From the NCBI GenBank assembly GCA_001464615.1, contig LNFI01000036.1, forward strand, positions 1 to 64,000: 64,000 bases of DNA, written 5' to 3'. The DNA comes from Sphingomonadales bacterium Ga0077557. GTDB taxonomy: Bacteria; Pseudomonadota; Alphaproteobacteria; Sphingomonadales; Sphingomonadaceae. The notes under the pieces are model-generated. The model worked only from the letters and a program-made list of their open reading frames with translations, was not told where the DNA came from and did no database searches. Both the position numbers and the translations under genes were made by a program. Of this stretch, positions 26,042 to 35,141 are shown in pieces (within the stretch, counting starts at the first letter, position 1; each line of letters begins with the position of its first letter).

Positions 26042-27034
26042 CAGAAACCCCGCGACATTCCCCCCCAGCGCCCCCACCGCATAGCCGCCCTCCATCAGGA
26101 TCACCGTCGGCCAGCCGCGCGCGGCGATGTCGGCGGCGAGCACGGGGTAATCGGCGGTCGTGAGTTTGAGGTGGCTGATCGGGTCGCCCTCCCAGGTGTC
26201 CGCCCCGAAGCTGACGACGAGCAGATCGGGCGCGAAGTGAGCGATCGCATCAAGCGCCACGGTCTGTGCGGCGCGGAAACCCTCAAGCGTCGTGCCTTGT
26301 GGCAGCGGTAGATTGAGATTGGCGCCAAGACCCTCGCCCGCGCCGCGCTCATCGGCATGGCCCCAGTAAAAGGGATAATCGGTTGCCGGATCGGCATGGA
26401 GCGAGGCGTAGAATATGTCGCCGCGTTCGTAAAAAATGTCCTGGGTGCCATTGCCGTGGTGATAATCGATATCGAGGATCGCGACCCGCCCGGCGCCCGC
26501 ATCACGCGCTGCCTGCGCGGTGATCGCAGCGGTGTTGAGATAGCAATAGCCGCCCAGATAATCCGCCCCGGCATGGTGCCCGGGCGGGCGACACAGCGCG
26601 AATGCTGCAGGGTCGCCGCCGAGCACAGCCGCGAGCGCAGACAGCGCGCTTTGCGTGCTCCAATAGGCAGCCTCATAGGTTTCTGCGGCAAGCGGTGTGC
26701 TGGCGTCAAAGCTGTGCTGGCCGACCAGCGCATCGATTCGATTCAGCGTGAGTGGACGCCGTCCTACCACCGGCCAGACATAGCCGATCACGTCACCCGG
26801 CCGCCCCGCCTCGGCCCATTTCGCCGGCGCCGTTTGCAAGAAATCGAGATAATCGGGCGTATGGACTGCGCGGATTGCTGCCTCGCCATGATCGGAGGGC
26901 ATTTCGAGGCCAGCCAGTGCCGCCACCATTTGCTCGGCGCGCGCGGGGCTTTCAGCATAGGCCGTGAAGCCGCCATTGTGCAGCTCCTGCGCTGGGGCAT
27001 GGGCCAATTGCCGAGGAGAGAAAAATTGCCGCAT
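26030..27034 (-). CDS. Acetylpolyamine amidohydrolase-like deacetylase
   Basis: A 334-residue class II histone-deacetylase-fold zinc enzyme. It matches the bacterial acetylpolyamine amidohydrolase pattern closely: RPPGHHAGADYLGGYC (149-164, active-site H153/H154), DIDYHHGNGTQDIFYERGD (188-206, zinc ligands D190 and H192), SFGADTWEGDPISH and LMEGGY. These enzymes remove acetyl groups from polyamines or other small molecules. The start is the ATG at 27034 (MRQFFSPRQL); the same frame stays open far upstream but is antisense to the antiporter. It converges on the dipeptidase with an 8-bp gap. Confidence 0.9.
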   Translation of the reverse strand: MRQFFSPRQLAHAPAQELHNGGFTAYAESPARAEQMVAALAGLEMPSDHGEAAIRAVHTPDYLDFLQTAPAKWAEAGRPGDVIGYVWPVVGRRPLTLNRIDALVGQHSFDASTPLAAETYEAAYWSTQSALSALAAVLGGDPAAFALCRPPGHHAGADYLGGYCYLNTAAITAQAARDAGAGRVAILDIDYHHGNGTQDIFYERGDIFYASLHADPATDYPFYWGHADERGAGEGLGANLNLPLPQGTTLEGFRAAQTVALDAIAHFAPDLLVVSFGADTWEGDPISHLKLTTADYPVLAADIAARGWPTVILMEGGYAVGALGGNVAGFLGGF

Positions 27035-27094
27035 GAATTCTCCTAGCCTGCGCGTCTTGCGGTGCACAAAGTCACGGAACCTGCTATCCCGATA

Positions 27095-27115
27095 CCAGAA
27101 TCCGATCGATTCTGG
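27095..27115. promoter_or_regulatory. Inverted repeat between deacetylase and antiporter genes
   Basis: CCAGAATC-CGATC-GATTCTGG is a perfect 8-5-8 inverted repeat about midway in the 171-bp divergent gap (27035-27205), 60 bp upstream of the deacetylase ATG and 90 bp upstream of the antiporter ATG. It could be an operator for either gene. Confidence 0.35.
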
Positions 27116-27205
27116 CCCAGTCCGTGAATTGCTGTCCAGATTGTCGCTAGCGTAGCAAGGGTAAATGGGGAAGGTCGGCACAGCTGGCTGCGCGGGGGAA
27201 AGTCG

Positions 27206-28501
27206 ATGCTTGATCTGTTTGAACTGACGGCGGTGATTCTGTCGGTCACCACCATTGCCTGCTGGATCAACGCCAAGACCTTGAAACTGCCGGTTGCGGT
27301 GGGATTGTTGATCGTTGGCCTGGCCTTCAGCGGGGTGGTCGCGCTGGCTGACCTGGCGAAGCCCGATTGGGCGGTTGGCGCCATGTTCAAATCGGTTGAG
27401 CAGCAGATTGATTATCCCAAGCTCGTACTCAATTTCATGCTGGCCTATCTGCTGTTTGCTGGTGCGATGAACGTCAACATCGCAGCACTCATCCAGCGGG
27501 GGTGGGCGGTTGCGGCGCTGGCTGTCTTTGGCACAGTGATCACCACTGGCCTGATCGCGGCGGCCTTTTGGGGGGTGTGCCATCTTGCCGGGATCGCCAT
27601 GCCGGTCAGCTGGGCATTGGTGTTCGGCGCGCTGATCAGCCCGACCGACCCGATCGCCGTGCTGGCCATGACCAAGCGGACCGATCTGGAGCCGCGTCTC
27701 CAGGCCCAGCTGGAAGGCGAGGCGCTGTTCAATGACGGTGTGGCGGTGGTGTTGTTCAAGGCATTGCTGGCCTATGCCATTGGCCAGACCGGTGGTGGCG
27801 AGGCAGCACATACCGATTTGGTGGTGCTGGCCCAACACGCGGGAATCGAAGCTTTTGGCGGCATCGCGCTGGGGCTTGCTGTTGCCGTCATCGCCGTGGT
27901 GATTTTGTACGCCGTCAATGACTGGATCACGGAAACATTGATCACCGTTGCCACAGCGACGGTGGTTTATGCCGTCGCCCTGCATTTTGGTCTGTCGGGG
28001 CCGCTGGGTGTTGTGGCGGCTGGGTTGGTTCTGGCGACAAATTGGGCGGATGCTTCGCTGGCCCCCCATGCGAAGGAATATCTGCGCCCGCTATGGCATG
28101 TCATCGATGAAGGGATGAATGCCGTGCTGTTCTTCCTCGTCGGCATCAAGGCATTCGCGCTTGATTTCACCCCGATGGCGCTGGCGCTGATGGCTGCCGG
28201 TGCTGCCATGGTGCTGATAGCGCGCTGGATTGCAATCGCATCGCTTGGCGTCATCATGATTCCCTTTGGCCAGCGATTTCCGATCAAACTCTATAATGTC
28301 CTCACCTGGGCGGGGGTGCGGGGCGGGTTGTCAGTAGCGCTGGTGTTATCGTTGCCCGACATCCCTGAGCGCGAGGCCATTTTCGCCGCCTCGCTTGGGG
28401 TCGTCATCTTCTCGATCGTGATCCAGAGCATGACGATGGAGGCGCTGGCCCTGCGCACGGGCTATGGCAGCGCCAAGGCTAATCCGGAGGCGACGCACTG
28501 A
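27206..28501 (+). CDS. Na+/H+ antiporter (CPA1/NhaP type)
   Basis: A 431-residue inner-membrane cation:proton antiporter with about 12-13 hydrophobic segments. Family signatures are FGALISPTDPIAVLAM in the ion-binding helix, EGEALFNDGVAVVLF in the following helix, the IDEGMNAVLFFLVGI helix and TWAGVRGGLSVALVLSLP near the end. It exchanges Na+ or K+ for H+ in pH and salt balance. GGGGGAAAG precedes the ATG. Its stop codon directly abuts that of lysK on the other strand. Confidence 0.92.
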   Translation: MLDLFELTAVILSVTTIACWINAKTLKLPVAVGLLIVGLAFSGVVALADLAKPDWAVGAMFKSVEQQIDYPKLVLNFMLAYLLFAGAMNVNIAALIQRGWAVAALAVFGTVITTGLIAAAFWGVCHLAGIAMPVSWALVFGALISPTDPIAVLAMTKRTDLEPRLQAQLEGEALFNDGVAVVLFKALLAYAIGQTGGGEAAHTDLVVLAQHAGIEAFGGIALGLAVAVIAVVILYAVNDWITETLITVATATVVYAVALHFGLSGPLGVVAAGLVLATNWADASLAPHAKEYLRPLWHVIDEGMNAVLFFLVGIKAFALDFTPMALALMAAGAAMVLIARWIAIASLGVIMIPFGQRFPIKLYNVLTWAGVRGGLSVALVLSLPDIPEREAIFAASLGVVIFSIVIQSMTMEALALRTGYGSAKANPEATH

Positions 28502-30073
28502 TCAGGTCTGGGCGAGCGCCTCGGCGATCAGCTTGCGGCTGTTCTCGATCCCGTAAAGCGCGATGAAGCTGCCCATGCGCGGGCCTTGCGATGAGCCAAG
28601 CAAGGTTTCGTACAGGGCGCCGAACCAGTCGCGCAAATTGTCGAAGCCGCCTTCGTTGCCGATCGCATAGACGATATTCTGCAGATCGACCGCCGAGGTG
28701 TCGGCGGGGAGCGGTGCCAGTTCGCGCTCGAGGCGCTCGAGGGCAGCAATTTCTACGCCTGCGGGCTTGCGCCGTACAAGCGTCGGCGCGACGAAATCGC
28801 GGTTATAGGCGAGCGCGTGACCGATCAGGGCGTCGAGCTCGGGGCTGATATCCCCCTCGACATAATTGCTGAGATACCCGCGCACCTGCTCTGCCGTTGC
28901 CCCTGCGCCCAGAACGCCGACCAGATTCAGCAGCAGCCCGAAGGTCACCGGCGGGTTGGTATCGGGCACGGCACCGTCATGGATATGGTGCGCCGGATTG
29001 CCGAGCCGCTGCTCGACAGGCTGGCCTGCATAATTGCCGCGGAACTGGAAATAGTCGTCCACCGCGCGCGGGATGACGCCGATGTGGAGCTGCTTGGCCT
29101 TTTTCGGCTCGCGATAGGCGAAGAAGGCGAGGCTCTCCTGCGTGCCATAATCGAGCCATTGCTCGAGCGTCAGGCCATTGCCCTTGGACTTGGAGATTTT
29201 CTCGCCCTTTTCGTCGAGGAACATCTCATAGATCAGCCCCTCGGGCGGGCGGCCGCCGAGCACGCGCGCGATCTTGCCGGACTGGATGCCGCTGTCGATC
29301 AGGTCCTTGCCGTACATTTCGTAATCAACGCCCAATGCGACCCAGCGCATCGCCCAATCGACCTTCCATTGCAGCTTGGCTTGGCCGCCGAGCACGCTTT
29401 GCACCAGTACCTCGCCGTCGCTGTCAGTGAAGCGGATCGTGCCGGCTTCCGCATCAACCACTTCAACCGGTACTTGCAGCACCACGCCCGTCTTCGGACT
29501 GATCGGCAGCACGGGCGAATAGGTGGCGGCGCGCTCCTGGCGCAAAGTCGGCAGCATCACCCCCATGATCGCCTGATAATGGCGCAGCACGCCCTTGAGC
29601 GCGTCGTCGAACACCCCCGCCTCGTACTGCGAGGCGGAGGAGATGAACTCATACTCAAAGCCGAAGCGATCGAGGAAATCGCGGAGCATCGCGTTGTTGT
29701 GCGCGGCGAAACTCTCGAACTTCTCAAACGGATCGGGAATGCGGCTCAAGGGCTTGCCGAGATTTTCGGTCAGCATCGCTTGGTTGGGCACATTGTCCGG
29801 CACTTTGCGCAGCCCGTCCATGTCGTCAGAAAACTCGATCAGCCGGGTCGGCGCGTCAGACATCGCCTGGAAGGCGTGGCGCACCATCGTCGTCCGCAGC
29901 ACCTCGTTGAAGGTGCCGATATGCGGGAGCCCGGAGGGGCCATAACCGGTTTCGAAGATGATCGCCGCGTCAGCAGGCTTGCCGTCGGGATAGCGTTTCA
30001 GCAGCTTGCGCGCCTCTTCATAGGGCCAGGCCTTGGAAGCGAGTGCGGCGGTGCGAAGATCGGTATCAGTCAT
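28502..30073 (-). CDS. lysK: Class I lysyl-tRNA synthetase
   Basis: A 523-residue class I (archaeal-type) LysRS that charges tRNA-Lys. It has HIGT (51-54), FSDDMDGLRKVPDNVPNQ and the KMSKS-type loop KISKSKG (292-298), with a helical anticodon-binding C-terminus. Class I LysRS occurs in archaea, spirochaetes and many alphaproteobacteria, replacing the common class II enzyme. I use the ATG at 30073; a longer open frame upstream has no family match. Confidence 0.95.
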   Translation of the reverse strand: MTDTDLRTAALASKAWPYEEARKLLKRYPDGKPADAAIIFETGYGPSGLPHIGTFNEVLRTTMVRHAFQAMSDAPTRLIEFSDDMDGLRKVPDNVPNQAMLTENLGKPLSRIPDPFEKFESFAAHNNAMLRDFLDRFGFEYEFISSASQYEAGVFDDALKGVLRHYQAIMGVMLPTLRQERAATYSPVLPISPKTGVVLQVPVEVVDAEAGTIRFTDSDGEVLVQSVLGGQAKLQWKVDWAMRWVALGVDYEMYGKDLIDSGIQSGKIARVLGGRPPEGLIYEMFLDEKGEKISKSKGNGLTLEQWLDYGTQESLAFFAYREPKKAKQLHIGVIPRAVDDYFQFRGNYAGQPVEQRLGNPAHHIHDGAVPDTNPPVTFGLLLNLVGVLGAGATAEQVRGYLSNYVEGDISPELDALIGHALAYNRDFVAPTLVRRKPAGVEIAALERLERELAPLPADTSAVDLQNIVYAIGNEGGFDNLRDWFGALYETLLGSSQGPRMGSFIALYGIENSRKLIAEALAQT

Positions 30074-30135
30074 AGCCCCAGCATGTGCCGCGTTCGGTGT
30101 GAAATCGCAAATTCGTTTCCGGTCAGGCGGGGGCA

Positions 30136-30159
30136 AAGTTGCGGAAGTTGCGGGCTGCC
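30136..30159 (-). promoter_or_regulatory. CCGCAACTT tandem motif upstream of lysK
   Basis: Read on the minus strand it contains CCGCAACTT twice in a row. It matches 23763-23786 at 21 of 24 positions. It lies 62 bp upstream of the lysK ATG, in a gap of 268 bp (30074-30341) that is otherwise without visible genes. Confidence 0.35.
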
Positions 30160-30299
30160 AATGCCTTTCTGCAACCGACGCCCATGGCGCTGCGGTGCGG
30201 CAATCGGCTGGGATCAAGCGTGGTCGACAGGCGAACAATCTGTCAGCTTCAGCCCTTTGTAGGACAGCGCAGGCGAATCGCGTGCCGCCAACATGGCCG

Positions 30300-30330
30300 G
30301 GGGAGCGACACCTGGCCGGTGCCGCTCCCC
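30300..30330 (-). terminator. Strong hairpin downstream of GNAT gene
   Basis: GGGGAGCG-A-CACC-TGGCC-GGTG-C-CGCTCCCC folds into a 13-position stem (one G-U pair on the minus strand) with a 5-base loop, 11 bp past the GNAT stop. There is no T run, so termination is likely but not certain. Confidence 0.5.
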
Positions 30331-30341
30331 GGCAGCGATGG

Positions 30342-30809
30342 TTAGAGATGCTTCCAGAAGATGACCTTATGCTCGCCCTCGTCGTAGAAGTCGCGGATGC
30401 GGGCTTCCTCGCTAAAGCCCCGCACCAGATAGAAAGCGCGGCTATCGGCATAGGCGTCAAGCGCCGACGTCTCGACGATCAGCACGCGGGCGGCATCGGT
30501 GCGCAGCCGTGCCTCAAGCGTGGCGACAAGCGTGCTGCCCACGCCCTGCCCTTGATCGCCGGGTGCGACGGCGATGGCGAGCAGGTTAAACGTGCCTTGG
30601 GTCGCGCGCTCGGGCTCGCAATAGGCAAAGCCGCAGAGCCGCCCACCGATCGTGGCGACGAGCCAGATATGCGGCGCGGTACCGTCGAGAAAGGGTGCTG
30701 CCATATCGGCGAGCATAGCCGAGGGGAACAGCCCGGTCGCCTCCAGTACCGGGGCAATGGCGGGCAGGTCGGTCCGCAGCAGGGGGCGCACGTTGATAAG
30801 ATCGGACAT
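30342..30809 (-). CDS. GNAT-family N-acetyltransferase
   Basis: A 155-residue single-domain GNAT. The acetyl-CoA-binding motif appears as LLAIAVAPGDQGQGVGSTLVATLEARL, and ARVLIVETSALDAYADSRAFYLVRGF forms the C-terminal motif B region. The YLVRGFSEEARIRDFYDEGEHKVIF end is typical of small-molecule acetylases of this branch. The acceptor is unknown. The ATG at 30809 is preferred over a GTG six codons upstream. Confidence 0.85.
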   Translation of the reverse strand: MSDLINVRPLLRTDLPAIAPVLEATGLFPSAMLADMAAPFLDGTAPHIWLVATIGGRLCGFAYCEPERATQGTFNLLAIAVAPGDQGQGVGSTLVATLEARLRTDAARVLIVETSALDAYADSRAFYLVRGFSEEARIRDFYDEGEHKVIFWKHL

Positions 30810-30976
30810 AAGAATAGCCACCTTCACACGCGCCTGACGAGGGCGCGGTTGATACGATCGGCCCAGTTTGGGGGCCGCGGTCTGGGCCGTGCATCACGCA
30901 CGGCGGGAGGCTGTTAGGCGGACATAGGTTGTCCATTACCGCTTGCTGAAGACGAGCACAACGTTGCCGCTTGTCA

Positions 30977-30992
30977 ATAACTGAATCGTTAT
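30977..30992. promoter_or_regulatory. Operator-like repeat in the promoter of the ArsR/AHSA1 pair
   Basis: ATAAC-TGAATC-GTTAT is a perfect 5-6-5 inverted repeat, 14 bp before the ArsR ATG. A TTGTCA (30971-30976) and a TATAAG (30992-30997) flank it as possible -35 and -10 elements with short spacing. The layout fits autorepression by the ArsR product. Confidence 0.45.
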
Positions 30993-31006
30993 ATAAGCAT
31001 TATGCT

Positions 31007-31327
31007 ATGGAAAGCCCGTTGGACCGTCAGTTCGCAGCCTTGGCAGACCCGACGCGGCGGGCGATTCTCGCGCGCCTCGCATCGGGCGAAGCGACCGTGG
31101 CCGAGCTGGCGCGCCCCTTCGGGATCACGCAACCCGCCATTTCCCGCCATCTGAAGGTGCTCGAATCGGCTGGGTTGATCGAGGCCGGCAAGATGGCTCA
31201 GTCGCGTCCGCGACGGCTGAAAGCCAGCAGCCTGGACGGGGCACGGCTCTGGATCGACGGTTTGCGCAGCCTCTGGACCGACAGTTTCGACCAGCTCGAT
31301 CAGTTTCTGCAGCAGGACAAGGACTAG
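31007..31327 (+). CDS. ArsR-family regulator paired with AHSA1 protein
   Basis: A 106-residue winged-helix protein of the ArsR branch that pairs with SRPBCC proteins. It has FAALADPTRRAILARLASGE, then the recognition helix in ITQPAISRHLKVLESAGLI, then an RPRRLKASSLDGARLWIDGLRSLW tail. There is no cysteine metal site. I prefer the ATG at 31007 (MESPLDRQF) over one 12 codons upstream, because the repeat at 30977-30992 would otherwise lie inside the gene. The next gene starts 5 bp downstream. Confidence 0.88.
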   Translation: MESPLDRQFAALADPTRRAILARLASGEATVAELARPFGITQPAISRHLKVLESAGLIEAGKMAQSRPRRLKASSLDGARLWIDGLRSLWTDSFDQLDQFLQQDKD

Positions 31328-31332
31328 ATGAC

Positions 31333-31821
31333 ATGGCGACGGCGCGCTTCACGATAACGCGGACATTTGCTGCGCCGCTCGCCCGTGTTTGGGCGGCGTG
31401 GACCGAACCGGAGCAGCTCGCCGCCTGGTTCGGGCCGAAGGGCTCGGCGGGCAGCATGCTGGCGTTCGACCTGCGCCCCGGCGGCGAATGGCGTGGCCGG
31501 ATGGAGGCGCCCGATGGGGCCGAGATGTTCAGCAAATTTGTGTTTCAAGTGGTCGAGCCGCCAACCCGGCTGGTCTGGGTTCATGGATTCGCGGATGCCG
31601 AGGGCAATCGCGCTCGCGCAGCGTTCGCGCCGCTTTTCCCGCTGGAGATGTTGACGACGGTGTTGTTCAGTGAAGCGGAGGGTGGCACCCGGATCGACCT
31701 TAGCTGGGAACCGATCGACGCCACGCCCGAGGAATGCGCCTTCTTCGCCGAGATGATGGCATCGATGACTGGCGGCTGGTCCGGCAGCTTCGACCAGCTG
31801 GACGCCCTGTTCGCCGAATAA
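31333..31821 (+). CDS. AHSA1/SRPBCC-domain protein
   Basis: A 162-residue START-like helix-grip protein (activator of Hsp90 ATPase homologue 1-like). It shows ITRTFAAPLARVWAAWTEPEQLAAWFGPKG at the N-terminus, a GGEWRGRMEAPDG turn and a C-terminal long helix (GGWSGSFDQLDALFAE). Members bind hydrophobic small ligands; the exact role of ArsR-coupled ones is not known. It is 5 bp after the ArsR gene, so the two form an operon. Confidence 0.88.
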   Translation: MATARFTITRTFAAPLARVWAAWTEPEQLAAWFGPKGSAGSMLAFDLRPGGEWRGRMEAPDGAEMFSKFVFQVVEPPTRLVWVHGFADAEGNRARAAFAPLFPLEMLTTVLFSEAEGGTRIDLSWEPIDATPEECAFFAEMMASMTGGWSGSFDQLDALFAE

Positions 31822-31877
31822 GCGAAGCGGCGACGGCTAGATGTTGCCATTCTGTTCAATCACGGCGACAAGCGGGT

Positions 31878-34583
31878 GTGACTCTTCTCCCCTACCCCGC
31901 GCTCCACGCAAGCCATGGCGGCATCTGGATCGCGCATGAGGGCGAAACGCGGCAGGTCGGGCGCGGCGAGGCGATCAGGCTTGCCGCCGATACGCCGATG
32001 ATCATGCTCAATGCCGCGCTGGTCGGCCAGCGGCTGGGCTATGCCGAGCTGTCGGGGCTCGATCTGCTGGAACTGTTCGCGTTTCTCCGGCCAGCGCAGT
32101 TCATGGTGCCGACGCCGCGCGGCCTGGCGCGCGCGACGGGGATTGACGAGCCGCTTCGCGACGACCTGATCGCGCCGTTCCTGCGTGCCGCCTCCGCCGC
32201 CCTGATTGCGCAGACCAAGGGCAATTGGCCAGAGCGCGAAGGGGCGTGGACGTCGTTGCAGGCGCTGGCCCGGCTACGCTGGCCGTGGGTGCCTGCCTTG
32301 GTCGACCGGATCGCCAAGCCCGAAACGGCGGAGCGCTGGTTGTTCGCTAAACTGCCCGAATGGAGCGAGGGCGCGCCTCGTCCGGCGCCGCGCACTGTAA
32401 CGATCGACCCAGCGGAAACGCAGGGCCGCCTCGCGACGCTAACCGGCAGTGCAGCAGAGCAGCGCCCCGGCCAGCGCGCCTTTGCCGAGGCGGCGAGCGC
32501 TGCCTTCGCGCCCCGAATGATGCGCGATTCGCCCAATCTGGTGCTGGCCGAGGCGGGCACTGGGATCGGCAAGACGCTCGGCTATCTCGCGCCTGCCTCG
32601 CTCTGGGCGGAGCAGGCGGGCGGGGCGGTGTGGGTCTCCACCTTCACCAAAACGCTGCAGCGGCAATTGGGGCATGAAAGCGCGCGCCTCTTCCCCGATG
32701 CCGCCATGCGCCGCGCCAAGGTCGTCACCCGGAAGGGACGCGAGAATTACGCCTGCCTGCTCAATCTGGAAGATGCTTTGCAGGGCGGATTCCAGGGGCG
32801 GGCAGCGGTGTTGGCGCAGCTGGTGGCGCGCTGGGCAGCCTATAGCGCGGATGGCGATATGGTTGGCGGCGATTTGCCCGGCTGGCTGCCGACGCTGTTC
32901 CGCCGCAACGGCCCGACCGCGCTGACTGACCGGCGCGGCGAGTGCGTCTATGCCGGCTGCCCGCATTACCGCAAATGCTTCATCGAAAAGGCGGCCCGCG
33001 CGAGTGCGGACGCCGATATCGTCATCGCCAATCATGCGTTGGTGATGGTCAACGCGGCACGAGGGCGCGAAACGGCCACCCGCCCCAGCCGCTACGTGTT
33101 CGACGAGGGGCATCACCTGTTCGATGCCGCCGATTCGATGTTCGCGACCGCGCTGACCGGGCAGGAAACGATCGAATTGCGCCGCTGGGTGACTGGCCCC
33201 GAATCGGGCGGGCGTGGCCGGCGGCGCGGGCTGGCGGCGCGCCTGTCGGATGTCGCGAGCTATGATGCGGAAGGCGCGCGGGCGATTGGCGAGGCGGCGG
33301 AGGCGGTGCGGGCGTTGCCGACGGATGGCTGGCTCGGCCGAATCGGCGAGGGGCAGCCCTTTGGGGCAATCGAGGCATTGCTCGCGGCGGTGCGCGGGCT
33401 CGTCTATGCGCGCGACGATAGCAAGGAAGATGCGGGCTATGGCCTGGAAACCGAACTCGCCGAGCCCGATGCTGCGTTGATCGACGCGGCGGGGCAGGCT
33501 GGCCAAGCGCTCGATTCGCTCTATCGCCCGTTGGTCGCGCTCGGGCGGCGGCTTGAAGCGGTGCTGACCGATGGCCCCGATTGGTTGGACGGCCCAGCGC
33601 GCGCGCGGATCGAAGGGGCAATCGCCTCACTCGCCTGGCGCGCCGATACCGTTGCGGCCTGGCTAGCGCTGCTGTCGCGCGTCGGCGGCCCGGCCGATCC
33701 TGACTTCGTCGATTGGCTGGCGGTCGAACGCGTCGAGGGCCGCGAATATGACATCGGCATCCACCGCCGCTGGCTCGATCCGACGCGGCCCTTTGCCGAA
33801 ATTGTGCTGAAACCGGCACAGGGCGTGCTGATCACCTCGGCAACGCTGAAGGGCGGGGGCGACTGGTCGGTGGCGGACGCCCGTACCGGCGCGCATCATC
33901 TCGCGCATGCGGCGGCGCATTTCGATGCGCCGAGCCCGTTCGATTATGCCAATGCCGCCGAAGTGCTGATCGTTACTGACGTGAAGCGCGGCGACACCGG
34001 CGCGCTCGCCAATGCTTACGCCCGGCTGATCGTTGCGGCGGGGGGCGGCACGCTGGGGCTGTTCACGGCGATCCGGCGGCTTCGCGCGGTCCATGCGCGG
34101 ATCGCCGATCGCCTGGCGCGCGAGGGGCTAGCGCTGCATGCCCAGCATGTTGACCCGATCGATACCGGGACGCTGGTCGACATTTTCCGCGATGACATGC
34201 GCGCCTCGCTGCTCGGCACCGATGCGTTGCGCGACGGAGTCGATGTGCCCGGCCGATCGCTGCGGCTGGTGGTGATGGAGGGCGTGCCCTGGGCGAAGCC
34301 GACCGTATTGCACAGCGCCAGGCGACTGGCCGGGGGCGGGGCGGCCTATGACGATCGCTTCGTCCGCGCCCGGTTGGCGCAGGCGTTTGGGCGGCTGATC
34401 CGGCGCGCGGATGATCGCGGCGCCTTCGTGCTGCTCTCCGCTGCGATGCCCTCGCGCCTGCTGAGTGCCTTCCCGCCCGGTGTGCCAATTGTTCGCGTCA
34501 CCCTCGATGAAGCGGTGATTCGTGTTACGAGGCGTCTTTCATCCGTCACGCTGCTGGGGCATGAGGCAAGGAGTGGGGCCTGA
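31878..34583 (+). CDS. DinG/XPD-family ATP-dependent DNA helicase
   Basis: A 901-residue superfamily 2 helicase. Walker A is AGTGIGKT (226-233) and the DEAH-type box is DEGH (409-412). Between them four cysteines (293, 356, 361, 367) make the iron-sulphur cluster typical of DinG/XPD enzymes. The last motif region reads AFGRLIRRADDRGAFV. The first 220 residues precede the helicase core and carry no exonuclease motif I can see. I start it at GTG 31878; upstream the frame overlaps the AHSA1 gene. It probably unwinds DNA or R-loops in repair. Confidence 0.88.
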   Translation: MTLLPYPALHASHGGIWIAHEGETRQVGRGEAIRLAADTPMIMLNAALVGQRLGYAELSGLDLLELFAFLRPAQFMVPTPRGLARATGIDEPLRDDLIAPFLRAASAALIAQTKGNWPEREGAWTSLQALARLRWPWVPALVDRIAKPETAERWLFAKLPEWSEGAPRPAPRTVTIDPAETQGRLATLTGSAAEQRPGQRAFAEAASAAFAPRMMRDSPNLVLAEAGTGIGKTLGYLAPASLWAEQAGGAVWVSTFTKTLQRQLGHESARLFPDAAMRRAKVVTRKGRENYACLLNLEDALQGGFQGRAAVLAQLVARWAAYSADGDMVGGDLPGWLPTLFRRNGPTALTDRRGECVYAGCPHYRKCFIEKAARASADADIVIANHALVMVNAARGRETATRPSRYVFDEGHHLFDAADSMFATALTGQETIELRRWVTGPESGGRGRRRGLAARLSDVASYDAEGARAIGEAAEAVRALPTDGWLGRIGEGQPFGAIEALLAAVRGLVYARDDSKEDAGYGLETELAEPDAALIDAAGQAGQALDSLYRPLVALGRRLEAVLTDGPDWLDGPARARIEGAIASLAWRADTVAAWLALLSRVGGPADPDFVDWLAVERVEGREYDIGIHRRWLDPTRPFAEIVLKPAQGVLITSATLKGGGDWSVADARTGAHHLAHAAAHFDAPSPFDYANAAEVLIVTDVKRGDTGALANAYARLIVAAGGGTLGLFTAIRRLRAVHARIADRLAREGLALHAQHVDPIDTGTLVDIFRDDMRASLLGTDALRDGVDVPGRSLRLVVMEGVPWAKPTVLHSARRLAGGGAAYDDRFVRARLAQAFGRLIRRADDRGAFVLLSAAMPSRLLSAFPPGVPIVRVTLDEAVIRVTRRLSSVTLLGHEARSGA

Positions 34584-34595
34584 ATCGGAGTGGGC

Positions 34596-35141
34596 ATGAA
34601 GACGCTGACACTGCTCAGACATGCCAAATCCGGCTGGGACGACCCGGCTGCGCGCGATTTTGATCGGGCGCTGAACCCGCGCGGCAAACGCGCCGCTGCG
34701 CAAATTGGTCGCTATTTGCAGGCGCAGGCGATCAGTTTTGATCATGTCATCGCCTCCCCCGCTGTGCGCGTGGTCGAAACGCTTGATCATCTCGCCACCG
34801 GCTATGGCCAGCCGCTAGCGCCTGATTGGGAGCGGCGGGTCTATCTTGCCTCTGCGGCAACCCTGCTTGATCTGGTGAGTGTCCTACCGGACGGTGTCGA
34901 GCGGGTGCTGCTGGTCGGGCATAATCCGGGGCTTGAGGATCTGGTGCTGATGCTGGTGCCCGAAGGCGAAGAACCGGATTTGCGTGACGAGGTCGAGATT
35001 AAGTTCCCAACGGCAACGCTGGCCGAACTTGTCTTTACCTGTGACCGTTGGGCCGATGTCCCGGCCCATGCTGCCACCCTGACGCGCTTTGTCCGTCCGC
35101 GTGATCTCGATCCAAGCCTTGGCCCGGACAGCGAGGATTAA
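34596..35141 (+). CDS. SixA-type histidine phosphatase
   Basis: A 181-residue member of the histidine phosphatase branch with the SixA layout. It has the phospho-acceptor LLRHAKSGW (R8, H9), the second arginine in SPAVRVVETLDHL, and the second histidine in LLVGHNPGLEDL. SixA proteins dephosphorylate phosphohistidine in phosphorelays or the PTS-Ntr system. The ATG at 34596 is preferred over a GTG two codons earlier. The stop overlaps the DUF177 stop on the other strand by 4 bp. Confidence 0.88.
   Translation: MKTLTLLRHAKSGWDDPAARDFDRALNPRGKRAAAQIGRYLQAQAISFDHVIASPAVRVVETLDHLATGYGQPLAPDWERRVYLASAATLLDLVSVLPDGVERVLLVGHNPGLEDLVLMLVPEGEEPDLRDEVEIKFPTATLAELVFTCDRWADVPAHAATLTRFVRPRDLDPSLGPDSED

Noticed and set aside
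27035..28069. A long open frame that would extend the deacetylase gene to 679 residues
   Set aside because: It is antisense to the Na+/H+ antiporter, which has clear membrane-transporter motifs. The deacetylase family begins at the ATG at 27034.
28817..30262. A 481-codon plus-strand frame opposite lysK
   Set aside because: The minus strand encodes a full class I LysRS with HIGT and KISKSKG; the opposite frame has no recognisable domain and is a GC-rich shadow.
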